A DNA stretch of 39,386 bases from JBIOJB01 sp044450465 (GTDB lineage Bacteria; Chloroflexota; Dormibacteria; Dormibacterales; Dormibacteraceae), in contig JBIOJB010000014.1 of NCBI GenBank assembly GCA_044450465.1, positions 1 through 39,386 on the forward strand, given 5' to 3'. Each line of letters starts with the position of its first letter. The stretch's first letter is position 1. Made by a program: the position numbers and the translations under genes. Positions 15,487 through 24,296 of the stretch are shown here, one piece after another. The notes beneath the pieces were generated by a model. It saw only the letters and a list, made by a program, of their open reading frames with translations, ran no database searches and was not told the origin of the DNA.

Positions 15487-18400
15487 GTGACCGAGCCCCA
15501 CCCGAGCGGTCCGAGTCGGTCGAGGTACGACGCCGGCGGGATCGAGACCATCCGCCTGCAATGGGGACCGTTCTGCCACTCGCTCACCGGTGTGACCGCC
15601 CAGGCTGACGCGGCCGTCCAGCAGGCGGTCGACTACCTGCAGGCGGGGCTGCCGGCCGACGCGGTCGCCGCTCTGCTCAGGGTCAGGTTGGGATCACAAG
15701 ATCCCGCCCTCAGAGCGCGAATCGGTCTCGAGCAGGCCTACTGCGACAACGTGCGCAGAGACCTTGCCGACATGGTGGCTCGAGGTCTGGTGTCAACCGC
15801 GGAAACGGCAGCGGTGGATCGCGACTTTCAGGCGAGGCTCGACGCCCTTGCCACCTGGCAGAAGCCGATTGCCGCCTCCATCCCCGCCGCTCCGGGCGCC
15901 GCTGCACCGGCGGCTGCCGGCCCACCAGCTGCGGCGATTGCCCCGCCGCCTGCGGCGCCGAAGGCACCGAGCGTGCGCGGGCCGTCTCTGCGCGATCTGT
16001 TTGCCGAGCACTCCGTGGTTATCCTCGCCTCGCTGGGCGCCTTCCTGCTGGTGGTGGCCACCGTTCTGTTCGAGCTGTATGGCACCGTCGGGCTGGGCGG
16101 AGAGGTCCGCCTTGGCGCCGTCGTCGCGCTCAACTTGATCTTGGCCGTCGCCGGATACATGGCGAGCCGGCAAGACCGGCTCCGAGCCGTCGGCCGGATC
16201 TACACCGGACTGGCCGCCGCCTTGCTGCCTCTGGTCGGGATTGCTGCCTGGACCTTCCTTGCCCTGGGCTCGCGAGGGGTCACGGTTGACCAGGCGCTGG
16301 CCGCCACGGCGATCGCGTGCGCGATCGCGTACGGGTTTCTCGGTCGCCAGCTCGACCTGAGGGCATACGGCGAGATGTCCGGCCTTGCGCTCCTCGTCGC
16401 GGCGTGGGGACTGTCGGGCGCGCTCGCCGGTGATCACTGGCGCTCCGCCGGCCTCGGGTTGGCACCGCTTGCGTTCACGGTCTGGACTCGAGCGGTGCCG
16501 GATCGCGTGTTCTCCAACTTCGCGTGGTATGGAGCCGCCGGCGCTCTGGCCGGCGTGGGCGCCGCGCTTCGCTTCAATCAATCGGGGTGGGAGTGGACGG
16601 CAACCCTGGCCGCCGTGGCCGCGGCCTATCTCGCCTCGCAGGCCGTCGTCCCCAACAACTACCGCGGCTGGATCGGCGAGGCGGCGCTGGTGCTGGCCGC
16701 GACGGCCGCTAACGGCCCCCTCGGGCTGGGCTCCTATCACTTCGTGCTCCCGATGCTGGTCGCTGCGCCTTTGATCGCGCTTGACCGAGCCACCAAGTTT
16801 CTCGGACCCCTCGGGCGCCTGTACCGCCCGCACCCGGCACTCTTGCAGCTGGCAGTCATCGCCGGCGTGCTGCTGGCCGCCGGTCAAGGCAGCGGCGGAG
16901 ATCTCAGCCCTGCTGCCGTCGCGCTTTGGTTCGCCGTCGGCATCTACCTCGTCGACTTCGCCCTGGGCCGCTCCGAGCTCACCGGGTACACCCTGCGTGC
17001 CTCCCTTCCTCTTGCGCTGGCTCTGACCGGTGAGGCCTGGAGCCTAGGGTCCTGGACCGCAACCCTCGTGGCCGCCTCACTCGCTGCCTACTGCCTTCCA
17101 TTCGCTTTTGGCTCCGCCCTCAAGGCGCTGACCACCAACGCAACGCCCTTCTTCTATGGCGCCGTCCTGCTCGTTGGTTTCGAGCTCCGCGACGCGTCGA
17201 TTGGCGCTGGACGCTGGCAGATCACCGTCGCCCTGGCGGTCGCATCCGCGGGCCTCGGAGCGGGCGCCGAGATCGGATCGGTCGACTACGGCGCCTATGT
17301 CGCGCGGGCGACGCTGGCGATCGCATGGTTCTGCGGGGTAGACGCCCTCGACGCGCAGGGCTGGCGCGGACCTTTTGACGCCCTCCTGGCGCTCCTTTAC
17401 GTCGCGGCCTCCCGCTTGCGATCCCTGGCTGCGCACTCGATCGCCACCGCGGGCCGGCGCTGGTTCGTGCACGCCGCCGCCGTCGGAGCGCTGATCCTCT
17501 GCTTCACGGGTCCGGACGACCTGCTCTGGTGGCGCCTGGCCTCAGCTTCAGGTGCACTGGCCGCCGGGTACTGGTGGCTTTCGGCGACGACAGCCGAGAT
17601 CGAAATGCCGTGGCTCGCGTGGGCGGCGTCCGCCTCGACTCTCGGCAGCCTGGCGCTGGCCTGGGTCCCTGAGCCCTGGCAGGGCACGGCAATCGCCGGC
17701 GCCGCGCTCGCGCTGACTGCCGGCTGGGGAGGTGCCCGCCGAATCTTAAAGCGGCCGCAGGTCGAGGCGAGCGCGCTTCCGGTGCTGGTCGTGATGGTCG
17801 TCGCCGGCCTTGCGCTGACCCTCAGACAGGACCTACCACAGTGGTCTCAGACCGCTGCTCTGATTCTGGCGGGGGCTTTCCTGGTGGCCTGGTCGCGACT
17901 CGCGAAACTTCCGGTGCTCGTTCACAGCCTGCGCTCCGCCGGGGCGGCCTTCACCAGCGCAGGACTGCTGCTGGGGGTCGCCACGCCGCACCTCAACGAA
18001 GGAGTGGCGGGGCTGCTGGCGGTCGGCATCGCCGCCGGACATGCCGAATGGAGCGTGCGCGCTCGGAGCGGGATCGAGCGCTGGTATGCCGTGGCGGCGC
18101 TGCTCGTCGTGGCGCCGGTCGTCTACTTCTGGCCGTACGGGCAAACCCCGGCGGGCCTGATCGCGGCCGAGTTCGCCATCCTCGCCGTGATCTGCGTCGA
18201 GGCCGGGGTGCGGAGAAGGCAGTGGTTCCTGGCTTATCCCGCCGCCTTGCTCACCGCGCCAGCACTCCACCTCTTGTTCATCGCCCTTGGTCTGGGCGCT
18301 GATGGCGCCATCGAGGTGAGGTCGTTCGCCGTCCTCGCCTTCGCGCTCGGTCTGAGCGGCCTGGTGCTCCGAACGCGCTACTGGCGAGGATGGGCCCTTA

Positions 18401-19386
18401 GCGTCGAAGCCGGCGCGGTCACGATCGCGATCGGAACGCTCGCGGCGATGTCCAATCGCTCCGACCCCGACGCGGCGGGCGTGGCGCTGCTTGCGTATGG
18501 GGTCGTGATCTACGCCGCAGGTATGCAGGAACGACAACGCTGGGTTCTGCCTGCGGCGGCCGCCACCGCGCTCAGCGGCGCCACCACGCTCTTGTATTCG
18601 CGCGGCGCTGACACGATCCTCTATGCAGCGGCGCTGGGCGCTCTTGGTCTTGTCATCTGGGCGGCTGGACGGGTTGCGTTCATGCGGCAGCGGCGCAACG
18701 CGGTCGTCGACATGCACCGCTACCTCGGACTCGGCCTGCTCACCGCGGCCGCGATCGCCGGTTTTGCGTTTCCCGACAGGACTGGGCCGTCAAGCCGGGG
18801 CGCGGTGCTGGCTGCCGCAGCGCTGCTCGTGGACGGCGCAGTCCTGTGGCTGGATTCGAGGGATTTCGGATTCCGGCCCAATCACTACCTGGCGCTCGTG
18901 AGCGCCGCAGCCGCCGGCTACTTTGTCGCGCGTGATTTGCGTCTGGAGTCGTGGGAGCTCGTTCCACCTGGGCTGGGGATGATCGCGAGCGGTGTGCTTA
19001 TGCGCGGTGACACGGTGTTGCCGGTCGACTCGAGGATCCGCCGCGGAATCGTCGTCGCGGGCCTGGCCCTCGTCATGGGATGGGCCGCCGCACACACTGT
19101 GACCGGTGATCTGCCGTGGCTCGTGGCGCTGCTGGTCGAGGGGTCGTTGACGGTCGGCGCTTCGATCGTTTTGCGCAGCCGCGTGTTGCTGGCCGGCGGC
19201 GGAGCGGCCCTGGCGCTTGTGTCGCTCCGAGCCCTCCTGACGGTGGCGCAGGCCGGGTATCTGTTCGCGGCCTTCGGAGCGGTCGCGTTAGTGCTTCTGG
19301 CCGCGGCGACGGCGCTGGCGCTGAGCCGCGATCGGACGCTCGCGGGCGCCAGGGGGATGCGTGCGCAGCTCGCAGAGTGGGACTAG
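15487..19386 (+). CDS. Giant polytopic membrane protein, 1299 residues
   Basis: The first about 130 residues are soluble and helical, followed by an Ala/Pro linker (about 130-160). From RDLFAEHSVVIL onward the rest is almost continuous hydrophobic segments, probably more than 30. Short basic loops such as YMASRQDRLRAVGRIYTG and RRRQWFLAYPA repeat, suggesting internal duplication of a small helical unit. It recalls large membrane proteins of the DUF2157/DUF2339 kind, but I cannot assign it firmly. There are no obvious catalytic motifs. The GTG start is the first in frame after the intergenic region. Confidence 0.65.
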   Translation: MTEPHPSGPSRSRYDAGGIETIRLQWGPFCHSLTGVTAQADAAVQQAVDYLQAGLPADAVAALLRVRLGSQDPALRARIGLEQAYCDNVRRDLADMVARGLVSTAETAAVDRDFQARLDALATWQKPIAASIPAAPGAAAPAAAGPPAAAIAPPPAAPKAPSVRGPSLRDLFAEHSVVILASLGAFLLVVATVLFELYGTVGLGGEVRLGAVVALNLILAVAGYMASRQDRLRAVGRIYTGLAAALLPLVGIAAWTFLALGSRGVTVDQALAATAIACAIAYGFLGRQLDLRAYGEMSGLALLVAAWGLSGALAGDHWRSAGLGLAPLAFTVWTRAVPDRVFSNFAWYGAAGALAGVGAALRFNQSGWEWTATLAAVAAAYLASQAVVPNNYRGWIGEAALVLAATAANGPLGLGSYHFVLPMLVAAPLIALDRATKFLGPLGRLYRPHPALLQLAVIAGVLLAAGQGSGGDLSPAAVALWFAVGIYLVDFALGRSELTGYTLRASLPLALALTGEAWSLGSWTATLVAASLAAYCLPFAFGSALKALTTNATPFFYGAVLLVGFELRDASIGAGRWQITVALAVASAGLGAGAEIGSVDYGAYVARATLAIAWFCGVDALDAQGWRGPFDALLALLYVAASRLRSLAAHSIATAGRRWFVHAAAVGALILCFTGPDDLLWWRLASASGALAAGYWWLSATTAEIEMPWLAWAASASTLGSLALAWVPEPWQGTAIAGAALALTAGWGGARRILKRPQVEASALPVLVVMVVAGLALTLRQDLPQWSQTAALILAGAFLVAWSRLAKLPVLVHSLRSAGAAFTSAGLLLGVATPHLNEGVAGLLAVGIAAGHAEWSVRARSGIERWYAVAALLVVAPVVYFWPYGQTPAGLIAAEFAILAVICVEAGVRRRQWFLAYPAALLTAPALHLLFIALGLGADGAIEVRSFAVLAFALGLSGLVLRTRYWRGWALSVEAGAVTIAIGTLAAMSNRSDPDAAGVALLAYGVVIYAAGMQERQRWVLPAAAATALSGATTLLYSRGADTILYAAALGALGLVIWAAGRVAFMRQRRNAVVDMHRYLGLGLLTAAAIAGFAFPDRTGPSSRGAVLAAAALLVDGAVLWLDSRDFGFRPNHYLALVSAAAAGYFVARDLRLESWELVPPGLGMIASGVLMRGDTVLPVDSRIRRGIVVAGLALVMGWAAAHTVTGDLPWLVALLVEGSLTVGASIVLRSRVLLAGGGAALALVSLRALLTVAQAGYLFAAFGAVALVLLAAATALALSRDRTLAGARGMRAQLAEWD

Positions 19387-19471
19387 CGCCTGCGCGAACA
19401 ATCGTCGCCACCCGTTGAGCAAGCAACCTGTACCTCAAGCGCGCTGAAACTGTCACGCTGGCGATGGACAA

Positions 19472-19861
19472 GTGCCAGAAGTGAACTCAGGGCGCGAGCC
19501 GCAACTGTCTGAAGACGGAAAGTGGTTGTGGAACGGTACGAGCTGGGCGCCGGTCGCCGCTGTGCCGTCTCCTTCGCTGCTCACGGCCGGCGCTGTCGCG
19601 AGCCTGGTGCTTGCCCTCCTTTCGTGGGCGATGTTGATGACACCGTTGTTCTTTTTCGTTCCGGTGCCGGCCATCATCGGCATCTCCATCGGTCGCGCCG
19701 CTCGTCAGTCCTTGCCGAGTGCCTCGACGCGAGATCGCCGGATCGCGCTCATCGGCATCATCGTGGCCGCCATTCCTCTTGCGCTCATCCTCCTTGCGTT
19801 ACTTGCCTTCACCCTCTTGATCGGCTACATGATGCTGAGCGGGATTCATTCCATCTCCTAG
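19472..19861 (+). CDS. Small membrane protein with N-terminal WW-like motif
   Basis: 129 residues. The N-terminus contains LSEDGKWLWNGTSWAPV, a motif like the DUF2510-type or SHOCT-associated tryptophan-rich segments of actinobacterial membrane proteins. Two hydrophobic regions follow (about 38-68 and 88-125), with a basic loop RAARQSLPS between. The pattern is that of a DUF4190-like membrane protein. The GTG start at 19472 has no strong ribosome site. Function unknown. Confidence 0.65.
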   Translation: MPEVNSGREPQLSEDGKWLWNGTSWAPVAAVPSPSLLTAGAVASLVLALLSWAMLMTPLFFFVPVPAIIGISIGRAARQSLPSASTRDRRIALIGIIVAAIPLALILLALLAFTLLIGYMMLSGIHSIS

Positions 19862-19921
19862 TGAAGTTGGATTAGAGAGGCGGGCCGCGCTTGATCGCCG
19901 CGGATCAGGCAGCTGTCGATT

Positions 19922-21130
19922 TCAGGCTCGGCCTCTCCAGGCTTCGACGAAACGGACTCTCGAGCCAACCTTGAGCACGGAGTTCGAGTAGATGCGAGCG
20001 GCGAGGGCGTTGAGCCCGATGATCGCGGCGATCGCCAGTACTACCGCCACGACAACCTGCCAGACCTGAGCGTCTCCGGTGGCGATCCGGGCCGGCATCA
20101 GCACAGGTGCGAAAGGCGGCAGCAAGGAAAGGCCGACTCCGATTGGGTTGTCGGGATTTGCCACCACCCAGAAGAACGCCAGGTATGTGCCGACGACGAG
20201 AAAGGTAATCGGTGCTGTCACAGATCCAAGGTCTTCCTGTCGGGAAACCATCGAGCCTCCTGCTGCATAGAGCAGGGCATAGAACAGGAACCCAATGACA
20301 AACCAGAGCAGCCCGCCGGCGACCGCGATCAGGCCGACGTTCGGGATGGTGATGGCGCTGGTCCTCGTTTCGGCGATCAGGGCCGCGGCGCCGAGCAGCG
20401 TGAGCTGCAACAAACCGACGAGTCCGATCCCCACGACCTTCCCGAAAAGAACCTCGCGCGCGCGCACCGTCGCCAGGAGAATCTCGATGATGCGGTTGGC
20501 CTTTTCTTCCACGACGCCCGAGGCGACGAGCTGCCCATAGAAAAGCAGGGCCACGTAGAGGAGAGCCGCCACGAAGATGCCCACCACCGTTCGTTGGGTT
20601 CGCTGCGCGGCGTTGGGGTCGAGCGTGACCAGTTGAACTCCCGCATTGGCGACCTGCGCCTCGACCTTGCCCGGGTCGACGCCGCTGGCCGTGAGCGCCT
20701 GGTTCAGGGTGGCAAGCTTGACCAGCCCGTCCAGGGTGGCCGCCACGGTCGGGTCGAGCTGGTCTTTGACCTCGACCACCGGTGCGATGGCATCTCCGCC
20801 GACCGCTGCATCGACCTTCCCTGACTTGACCTCAGCGGTGCCTTGCCCCTGCGAAACCATGTGGGCTTCGATCGTGACGCCGTCCTTCGCCGCGGCTGAT
20901 TTCAGCGGCTGCGCGAGCGCCTGCGCGCCCCCGCTGAAGTCGATCTTCACCGTGGTGGCGGCGCGGTTGATGACCACCGCCTGGAGCACTATGTAGCCCG
21001 CCAGCAGCGCCATGAGCAGGGCGGTGCCGAAGATGAAGAACCGGCTGCGAATCCTGGTGACGAACTCTCGCCGTGCGATCAAGTAGATGATGTGCGTGGC
21101 GCTCCGCGAGCGGGCCGAAGCGTCAGGCAT
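19922..21130 (-). CDS. ABC-2 type exporter permease (NatB-like)
   Basis: About 402 residues. It starts with a cytoplasmic YLIARREFVTRIRSRFF and one membrane segment, then a large extracytoplasmic domain of about 130 residues. At least five further membrane segments follow, with the conserved GVVEEKANRIIEILLATVRAREVLFGK before the second block. This layout is that of the NatB/YhaP sodium-efflux-type permease. The ATG at 21130 overlaps the ATPase stop by 8 bases; a TTG at 21139 is less likely. It works with the ATPase encoded just upstream. Confidence 0.88.
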   Translation of the reverse strand: MPDASARSRSATHIIYLIARREFVTRIRSRFFIFGTALLMALLAGYIVLQAVVINRAATTVKIDFSGGAQALAQPLKSAAAKDGVTIEAHMVSQGQGTAEVKSGKVDAAVGGDAIAPVVEVKDQLDPTVAATLDGLVKLATLNQALTASGVDPGKVEAQVANAGVQLVTLDPNAAQRTQRTVVGIFVAALLYVALLFYGQLVASGVVEEKANRIIEILLATVRAREVLFGKVVGIGLVGLLQLTLLGAAALIAETRTSAITIPNVGLIAVAGGLLWFVIGFLFYALLYAAGGSMVSRQEDLGSVTAPITFLVVGTYLAFFWVVANPDNPIGVGLSLLPPFAPVLMPARIATGDAQVWQVVVAVVLAIAAIIGLNALAARIYSNSVLKVGSRVRFVEAWRGRA

Positions 21131-22043
21131 GCGATTCAACTTTCTGCTCGCTCACCGCTTCACGAAAGATCTCTAGGAGGCTCGGCCGCTCGCGCTCGAA
21201 CTCAAGAACCGGACCCAGGGCCAGAGCTGCGCGCAGGGCCGCCTGCGCGTCCGCCGCCGAGTCGGGCTCGAGCAACAGGCGTGATCCTTCGGACCGGACA
21301 AGGCGCACACCGCTCAGGTTGTCGGCCCATCCTGCCGGCACAGCCGGCGCGTTCAGCCACAGCCGTTCCGGGCCCTGCCCGCGGAGCTCCTCGACCGTCC
21401 CGAGGGCCACGAGCCTGCCTCGCTGAATGATCCCAACCCGGTGGCAGATTCGCTCCACGAGCTCCAGCTGGTGGCTCGAGAAGACAACCGGTGTTCCAGC
21501 CGCTGCTCGCTCGTGAAGCACCTCGCTCATCGAATCCACCGCCTCCGGGTCGAGGCCTGCGAACGGCTCGTCGAGGATCAGCAATTGTGGATCGAAGGTG
21601 AGGGCGGCGGCCAGCTGGACTCGCTGTTGGTTGCCGTGGCTGAGCTTCTGAAGCTCGTCCCTGGCTCGATCTTTCAGGTTGAATCGCTCGAGCCAGCGGT
21701 CGACCGACTCGGACGCGGCGGCAGCTGAAACGCCATGAAGCTGGGCCAGGTATATGAGCTGCTCGCGGATTCGCATCTTCGGGTAGAGGCCACGCTCCTC
21801 GGGCATGTATCCGATCCTCCGCCGGGTCCCGAACGTGATCGCCGAGCCTGCCCAGCGCACCTCACCGGCGTCAGCGTTGAGCACCCCAAGCACGATCCTC
21901 ATCGTGGTCGTCTTGCCGGCGCCGTTGGAACCGACGAATCCGAACACCTCGCCCAGCTCGACCTCCAGCGTGAGGTCGTGAACGGCTTCCAGGCTCCCAT
22001 AGCGTTTCGAAACGCCACGCAGTTCCAACCCGCGCCCGGTCAC
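21123..22043 (-). CDS. ABC transporter ATP-binding protein (NatA-like)
   Basis: The 306-residue protein has Walker A GSNGAGKTT, the signature LSHGNQQR, Walker B LLILDEP, and switch histidine SSHQ. The LSxGN form of the signature and the EERGLYPKM segment are typical of NatA/YhaQ-type exporters. A C-terminal accessory domain of about 80 residues follows. The GTG start gives a complete domain. It overlaps the permease gene and should drive export of an ion or drug; the substrate is unknown. Confidence 0.9.
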   Translation of the reverse strand: MTGRGLELRGVSKRYGSLEAVHDLTLEVELGEVFGFVGSNGAGKTTTMRIVLGVLNADAGEVRWAGSAITFGTRRRIGYMPEERGLYPKMRIREQLIYLAQLHGVSAAAASESVDRWLERFNLKDRARDELQKLSHGNQQRVQLAAALTFDPQLLILDEPFAGLDPEAVDSMSEVLHERAAAGTPVVFSSHQLELVERICHRVGIIQRGRLVALGTVEELRGQGPERLWLNAPAVPAGWADNLSGVRLVRSEGSRLLLEPDSAADAQAALRAALALGPVLEFERERPSLLEIFREAVSEQKVESHA

Positions 22044-22135
22044 CGGTGCAGTATGGCTGCGCTCGGCGCCTGGCCGCCCCGCCAGCCGCGGTCCACATTT
22101 GTCTTCGTCGCTGAGGAGGCGGCCGGAGTGAGCCT

Positions 22136-22474
22136 ATGATCCTTCAGATGGTGGTCTGCCTTCCCGTCACGGCTGAGGGCGTGATCGACCCGCGCTGGGG
22201 CCGCGCCCAGCGAGTTGCGCTCGCCGAGGTGACCGGTGACGGCGTGGCCGGCTGGAAAGAGTTCGACGTGAGCTGGGATTCGCTCCACGACGAGGGAACC
22301 GAGGGCGCCCATCACGCCCGCATCGCGAGGTTTCTTCAGGAAAACTCCGTGGAGGCAGTCGTGGCAGGGCACATGGGTCCCCCGATGCTGCACATGCTCG
22401 AGCGGATGGGGATCCGGGTCACGCTCGAGGCGACGGGCAGCGCGAGGCTCGCCGCACTGAAGGCCGTCGGTTGA
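22136..22474 (+). CDS. Dinitrogenase iron-molybdenum cofactor-binding-fold protein
   Basis: The 112-residue protein matches the NifX/NafY-like fold. It begins MVVCLPVTAEGVIDPRWGRA, continues HHARIARFLQENSVEAVVAGHMGPPM and ends with a helix after LERMGIRV. Stand-alone members occur widely in organisms that do not fix nitrogen, so this is not evidence of nitrogenase. A GGAG 7 bases before the ATG at 22136 supports that start. It shares one base (TGATG) with the next gene. Confidence 0.82.
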   Translation: MILQMVVCLPVTAEGVIDPRWGRAQRVALAEVTGDGVAGWKEFDVSWDSLHDEGTEGAHHARIARFLQENSVEAVVAGHMGPPMLHMLERMGIRVTLEATGSARLAALKAVG

Positions 22475-22833
22475 TGGCTGAGGTAGAGCTCACCGGCGAA
22501 AATCTCATCGTTCACATCCGCGGCGCCGACCGTATCTTCGCCCTGGCGAGCCAGCTTGCCGTGCCGCTCGAGCACGTCGACTCGGTCGACGCCAGCCCAA
22601 ATGAGGCCCACAAGATCTGGCATGGCTTGAGAATCGGCGGCGCCAACGTGCCCGGAGTGATAACCGCCGGCCGCTTCCTGCAGCAAGGCGAGTGGGCGTT
22701 TTGGGACGTCCACGACCCAGCCAAGGCGATCGCGATCAGGCTCCGAGATGACCACTACGCAAAGCTGATCGTTGGAGTCGACGACCCGATCGGCACGGCC
22801 GCCGCGATCTCCGCGGCCATCCGGCCGCGCTGA
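22474..22833 (+). CDS. Small protein of unknown function, probably PH-like
   Basis: A 119-residue soluble protein beginning MAEVELTGENLIVHIRGADRIFAL with alternating strands, ending in a helix (TAAAISAAIRP). The pattern of strands followed by a terminal helix resembles a bacterial PH-like domain, but no signature is decisive. It is coupled to the upstream cofactor-fold gene by a TGATG overlap. No function can be given. Confidence 0.65.
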   Translation: MAEVELTGENLIVHIRGADRIFALASQLAVPLEHVDSVDASPNEAHKIWHGLRIGGANVPGVITAGRFLQQGEWAFWDVHDPAKAIAIRLRDDHYAKLIVGVDDPIGTAAAISAAIRPR

Positions 22834-22837
22834 AGGC

Positions 22838-22861
22838 GCGTCGCCTCCGTCAGGCTGACGC
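22838..22861. terminator. Hairpin between convergent genes
   Basis: GCGTC-GCCT pairs with AGGC-T-GACGC around a 5-base loop, with a single bulged T. It lies between the stops at 22833 (+) and 22863 (-) and could end both transcripts. Confidence 0.5.
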
Positions 22862-22862
22862 C

Positions 22863-23636
22863 TCACGCGGCACCCTTCTCAACGTCGACTCTCGTGATCG
22901 TGAGGAAGCCGACCCACACGACGATGGCGATCGTGAGCCCGATGGCCACCGTCCCACGTCCGAAATCGAGGCCGGTGAGGTAGGCCGGCACCCCGAGCCA
23001 GTCTGCATAAGAAGCGCCGAGCGGCCTTGTGATGACGTATGCAGACCAGAACGCCAACACCTCATTCAGTCCCAACCACCGGCGAGCGACCATGGGCGCA
23101 GCGAAGATCAAAGTGAACATCAGACCTGACTTGAGGAAGCCAAGGTGCAGCGTATAGGCTGTCAGGTCGCCCAAGGCAGTGCCCATGGCGAACGTCGCCA
23201 GCACGGCCGCCCAGTAGAAGAACTCCCTGCGCCCCGTCACGATGCTGTGAATCGAGAGCGTTCTCTCGAAGAGGTACCAAACCGCAAAGACGCCTGCCAG
23301 ACCAAGGGCGCAGATCGAGGCGGACACGGCGTAGGGAATACCAAGCTCGATGTGTGCGGCATCGGCGCACATCGTTCCGAAGACGGCCACCATCGTTACG
23401 GCAAACCAGTAGGCCGGGGCGACATACCGGCGCGTGAGGAACTGGATGACCAGCGCAAGCGCTATTCCTGCCATGCCAATCGCAACCGCCAGGTAAGGGT
23501 TGATGGTGTGCACGAGGTAGTCGGATGCCGCCTCGCCCATCGCGGTCGTCAGGATCTTGACCGCCCAGAAATGGAAGGTGATCGCCGGCACTCTCCTGAC
23601 GTTCGCGAGCCGCTGCACGGGTCCGAGGATAGACAA
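22863..23636 (-). CDS. COG4705-type multi-pass membrane protein
   Basis: About 257 residues with roughly eight membrane segments. Family-typical motifs are KILTTAMGEAASDYL at the first helix, GTALGDLTAYTLHLG in the middle and FWSAYVITRPLGASYADWLG near the end. The repeated (T/S)xxG(E/D)xxxD pattern in membrane helices suggests metal or proton binding. COG4705 proteins are uncharacterised membrane-anchored proteins. The start is uncertain: the TTG at 23636 is the most upstream choice, and GTG codons at 23618 and 23591 are alternatives. Confidence 0.78.
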   Translation of the reverse strand: MSILGPVQRLANVRRVPAITFHFWAVKILTTAMGEAASDYLVHTINPYLAVAIGMAGIALALVIQFLTRRYVAPAYWFAVTMVAVFGTMCADAAHIELGIPYAVSASICALGLAGVFAVWYLFERTLSIHSIVTGRREFFYWAAVLATFAMGTALGDLTAYTLHLGFLKSGLMFTLIFAAPMVARRWLGLNEVLAFWSAYVITRPLGASYADWLGVPAYLTGLDFGRGTVAIGLTIAIVVWVGFLTITRVDVEKGAA

Positions 23637-23724
23637 GGGGAGCTCGGGTGGTGCGTAGCCGGCAGACGCTTAAACGTCAGCCGGCTTCAGCCGCGGCAGA
23701 GATTTCACCGGGATGGGCCGGTGC

Positions 23725-23757
23725 GGAGGGCGCCCGTCGCGTGACGGTGCACCCTCC
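23725..23757 (-). terminator. Hairpin after the YCII gene
   Basis: GGAGGG pairs with CCCTCC and an inner CGTC with GACG, about 10 bases after the YCII stop codon. No T run is present. Confidence 0.45.
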
Positions 23758-23766
23758 AGGTTTCTG

Positions 23767-24111
23767 TTACTTCTGCGCGGGCGCCATCGCGGCCATCGCG
23801 TCGAAGGTCTCGTAGACCGCGACTGAAGCGCCGCCAAGCAGTACCGGGCAGCCCTTCGCGATCTCAACCGCCTTGTCGAGCGAGTCCGCCTTGATCACGG
23901 TATATCCGCTCGCCGCGCTGAATGCGCCATCGGTCACCTTGCCATCGGCGCCGATGGTCTTGGACGCGGGCGTGAACGGATTGCCGGCGTCAGTGATCGC
24001 CTCGCCATGCTTGCCGAACCATGAGTTCCATGCGTCCATGGTCGACTTCTGCTCGGCCTCGGTTTGTGGCATCGAGCCACCCTTGTACAGCAGTAGGTAA
24101 GAGTTCCCCAT
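23767..24111 (-). CDS. YCII-related (DGPF) domain protein
   Basis: 114 residues starting MGNSYLLLYKGGSMPQTEAEQ and ending in VAVYETFDAMA. The strand-helix layout with SASGYTVIKADSLDKAVEIAKGCP is the YCII fold used by the DGPF family. These proteins are ferredoxin-like and mostly of unknown activity; some occur beside ECF sigma factors. The start is set by a GGAGG 7 bases before the ATG. It seems to be a single-gene unit between two hairpins. Confidence 0.85.
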   Translation of the reverse strand: MGNSYLLLYKGGSMPQTEAEQKSTMDAWNSWFGKHGEAITDAGNPFTPASKTIGADGKVTDGAFSAASGYTVIKADSLDKAVEIAKGCPVLLGGASVAVYETFDAMAAMAPAQK

Positions 24112-24212
24112 CTGATCGCCTCCATGAGACCGCGTGGCGGCCGCTGAGTGACGCGGCGGACCGCATCTGAACGGGCATGACATTACGACGCCCTCGGTGG
24201 GAGTGGGGGCGA

Positions 24213-24278
24213 GCTTTTCGCCTCGAGGTAGCTCCCCCCGAGCTTGCTGCGGCCAAGGCAGCCGCCGAGCCGAAAAGC
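24213..24278 (-). repeat. Long inverted repeat with nested hairpin between two genes
   Basis: GCTTTTCG-C-CTCG (24213-24225) pairs with CGAG-C-CGAAAAGC (24266-24278) with one central mismatch. The loop of about 40 bases holds a second hairpin, GCTGC/GCAGC. It begins 18 bases after the phosphoesterase stop codon on the minus strand and may be its terminator. Confidence 0.55.
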
Positions 24279-24296
24279 CTGAGTCCAGGCGGATCT

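Noticed and set aside
15793..16887. A 364-codon minus-strand frame inside the giant membrane gene
   Set aside because: Composition is Arg/Gly/Gln-rich with no structure, as expected of a shadow; the plus strand has a continuous hydrophobic protein.
22136..22474. Possible sign of nitrogen fixation from a NifX-like fold
   Set aside because: Stand-alone proteins of this fold are common without nitrogenase, and no nif gene is in the window.
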